From contig JAFMSR010000014.1 in assembly GCA_022818135.1 (NCBI GenBank), positions 42,209,487 to 42,273,486 on the forward strand: a DNA stretch of 64,000 bases. The letters run 5' to 3'. The notes under the pieces were generated by a model, which saw only the letters and a list, made by a program, of their open reading frames with translations, did not search any database and was not told where the DNA came from. This DNA is from Saxidomus purpurata (Eukaryota > Mollusca > Bivalvia > Venerida > Veneridae). Positions 62,307-64,000 of the stretch are shown here, in pieces (within the stretch, counting starts at the first letter, position 1; each line of letters begins with the position of its first letter). Made by a program: the position numbers and the translations under genes.

Positions 62307-62501
62307 TCAGTATTTTCGAATGATTAAAAGGTACTTCTGTTTAAGTTTATCACATATATAAGATTTACGTAGTTTAAAAATCTTATCCCAAATTGCAAAT
62401 GAATTTTCCGTTGTAAGCAATGTCTCCAGGCTGTGCTGTAATTCGTTGATGATAGTAGTTAATTTTGAGTTAAGCCGTACCTGAACAGGTGTTGTATCAA
62501 T
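62307..62501 (-). CDS. Candidate terminal exon, unknown product
   Basis: Strong acceptor GTTTTCTTCAG opens a phase 0 frame of 64 codons: IDTTPVQVRLNSKLTTIINE, then LQHSLETLLTT, FAIWDKIFKLRKSYICDKLK, ending IIRKY and TGA. AATAAA follows 52 bases later (62250-62255). Helix-rich composition. It would be the 3' end of a minus-strand gene whose upstream exons lie to the right, possibly outside the window. No family recognised. Confidence 0.4.
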   Translation of the reverse strand: MDTTPVQVRLNSKLTTIINELQHSLETLLTTENSFAIWDKIFKLRKSYICDKLKQKYLLIIRKY

Positions 62502-62755
62502 CTGAAGAAAACCTTGCGTACACTTGGTAATCAATTAATCGTTTTTTGTGTAAAAAAGAATTGTCTTGATGATAAATCATGTCATTAACAAGAAACGATT
62601 ACAAAAAAAAACAGTTCAAGGAAAGGAAAGAAATATGTTACACAGTTATTATCAAAATTATAAAAGAAATGTCCTAGAAATCATTCCGGGAAATGTTAAT
62701 GATGCCTATGACTTATATAAGATAAAGATATTTGGCCGTTGCCATGCAGCATGAA

Positions 62756-63304
62756 TTATGATATAATTGTAATAAATTTCAAATATTACCTACAAAATTA
62801 ACTTGTTCGTATTATCATCGCCTTTGAGAATTATTGAAAACTTGCTGAAGACGGGTTGTAACCTGGGAGTTTTGCTAAATTCCCACACTTTATTTGAACA
62901 TTTTCTTTAAGATTCTTTTGATTAATTGTCAAAAAATGTTGTTAAGTACAGATTAAGTAAAACAGACGAGTCAGGAAACAACAGCCAGTATCTGTTGCTT
63001 AGGCCGTATGAAGCACATAAATAACACCTTATTTGTACGTGTTTATGAATTTCTCAAATAGTAAACCATACTTTATATTCAAATAAGGTAAATCCATTAA
63101 TAAACTTGTACTATTAAAGATGGTTTACGGTCTAATCGGCTTACCACGTATGAAGCATAAAATTCAGGTCATATGTTTTAATCAGTCAGTAATTCAAAAA
63201 GTTATTCTTCTCATACAATTAACGTTTTGTGAAATGGTACCACATAAACAATCTGATTCTCAAAAAGTCACTTTTGGTACGACTGATTGGAAATATACTT
63301 TGAA
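62756..63304. other. Intergenic DNA, no gene seen
   Basis: AT-rich, short frames only; nothing recognised before the tandem repeat at 63305. Confidence 0.4.
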
Positions 63305-63437
63305 ACTTTTGTCACATATAACCCGTGTTAAAGCCCAAAGAGTTTGAACACTTTTGTCACATATAACACGTGTTAAAGCCCAGAGAGTTTGAACACTTTT
63401 GTCACATATGACGTGTTAAAGCCCAGAGAGTTTGAAC
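63305..63437 (+). repeat. Tandem repeat, about 48-bp unit, three copies
   Basis: ACTTTTGTCACATATAACAC then GTGTTAAAGCCCAGAGAGTTTGA-type units; the third lost four bases of the ACACGTGT core. ACACGTGT is itself a palindrome. Confidence 0.8.
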
Positions 63438-63702
63438 AGAGAGAGAGCAATGAATTTACCACCATAATCATGATAGAACTGTGTTTTCTTTTCTCTAAAG
63501 CAGTATTAACGCATGCCACTCTTGACGTATGCCACTTTTGATGTATGCCTTTCTTTCGTATAGTTCATGACGCTTCTTCACGGAAAGGTCTTTTTAGAGT
63601 GTTTCTAATTTTTTGCAATATCACAAAGAAAATACCTATATGCAACGTTTGGAATATTCTTTTTGTACAAACAACAGCCAATTTTGCTTGACTTTCAGTT
63701 AA

Positions 63703-64000
63703 AGGGGCACTCCATACATCTAGCAGATTATATCCTCGAAACATAGATTATGTGTTCAATGTACGTAAAATAACAAATAAATACAATTTCAAAGAAGAAC
63801 CTATGGCGAAAAATGCCACATTTTACCACAATTAATCAATGTAGAAGTTTTCTGTTATAAATCGCATCCACCCATTAATTGTACAACAACAACTCTACAT
63901 AGATTATTGAATGGTTAATGGTACTGTAGTATACTTTAAACCGCTGATTTTATCGATAATGACCGGGAATGCATAGCTGAAACTTTTAGGTTAAGTTATA
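63703..64000 (+). repeat. Dispersed repeat R1, copy running off the window
   Basis: Near-identical to 40344-40640: GGCACTCCATACATCTAGCA, AAAGAAGAACCTATGGCGAA, ATCGCATCCACCCATTAATT and GATAATGACCGGGAATGCAT. The high similarity to the 40 kb copy suggests recent activity. Confidence 0.8.

Overview
This is a eukaryotic genomic window: AT-rich, gene-poor, with spliced coding exons, long introns and many repeats. The best organism guess is a bivalve mollusc. The inference rests on a secreted coiled-coil plus MAM-domain gene, tRNA-derived SINEs, many hairpin-forming MITEs, and four copies of the tandem-unit mobile repeats (CGTCGG-rich heads, inverted ends, 130-160 bp internal units) that are typical of bivalve DNA. 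No prokaryotic or viral gene, rRNA or CRISPR array was seen.

The one gene I can assemble with confidence lies on the minus strand, 25546 to 5911. Exon 1 (signal peptide, cysteine pair, long coiled coil) is followed by a 16.3 kb intron and four exons that make one complete MAM domain with a short basic tail. All splice phases agree and the product is 518 residues. A TATAAAA sits about 100 bases upstream of the start codon.

Region by region: 1-5 kb holds a SINE, a 130-base hairpin element and diverged duplicated sequence. 5-25.6 kb is the MAM gene, with MITEs, a SINE, a minisatellite and more diverged duplications in its introns. 25.7-32 kb is mostly unassigned. 32.2-37.6 kb is a mobile-element cluster: three Helitron-like tandem-unit elements, a MITE, a SINE and an unbroken 331-base poly(G) tract. 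38.4-40.7 kb holds hairpins and an inverted pair of a dispersed repeat. 43.9-44.4 kb holds the likely C-terminal exons of a small membrane protein with a tyrosine-repeat tail. 47.6-48.7 kb is a fourth Helitron-like element. 47.5-60 kb is built from three diverged copies of a multi-kilobase module, one carrying a 750-base minisatellite. 60.8-62.5 kb has two exon-like open frames on the minus strand. The right edge ends inside another copy of the dispersed repeat.

Coding calls other than the MAM gene are candidates only. Repeat calls rest on reading similarity by eye, without alignment scores.
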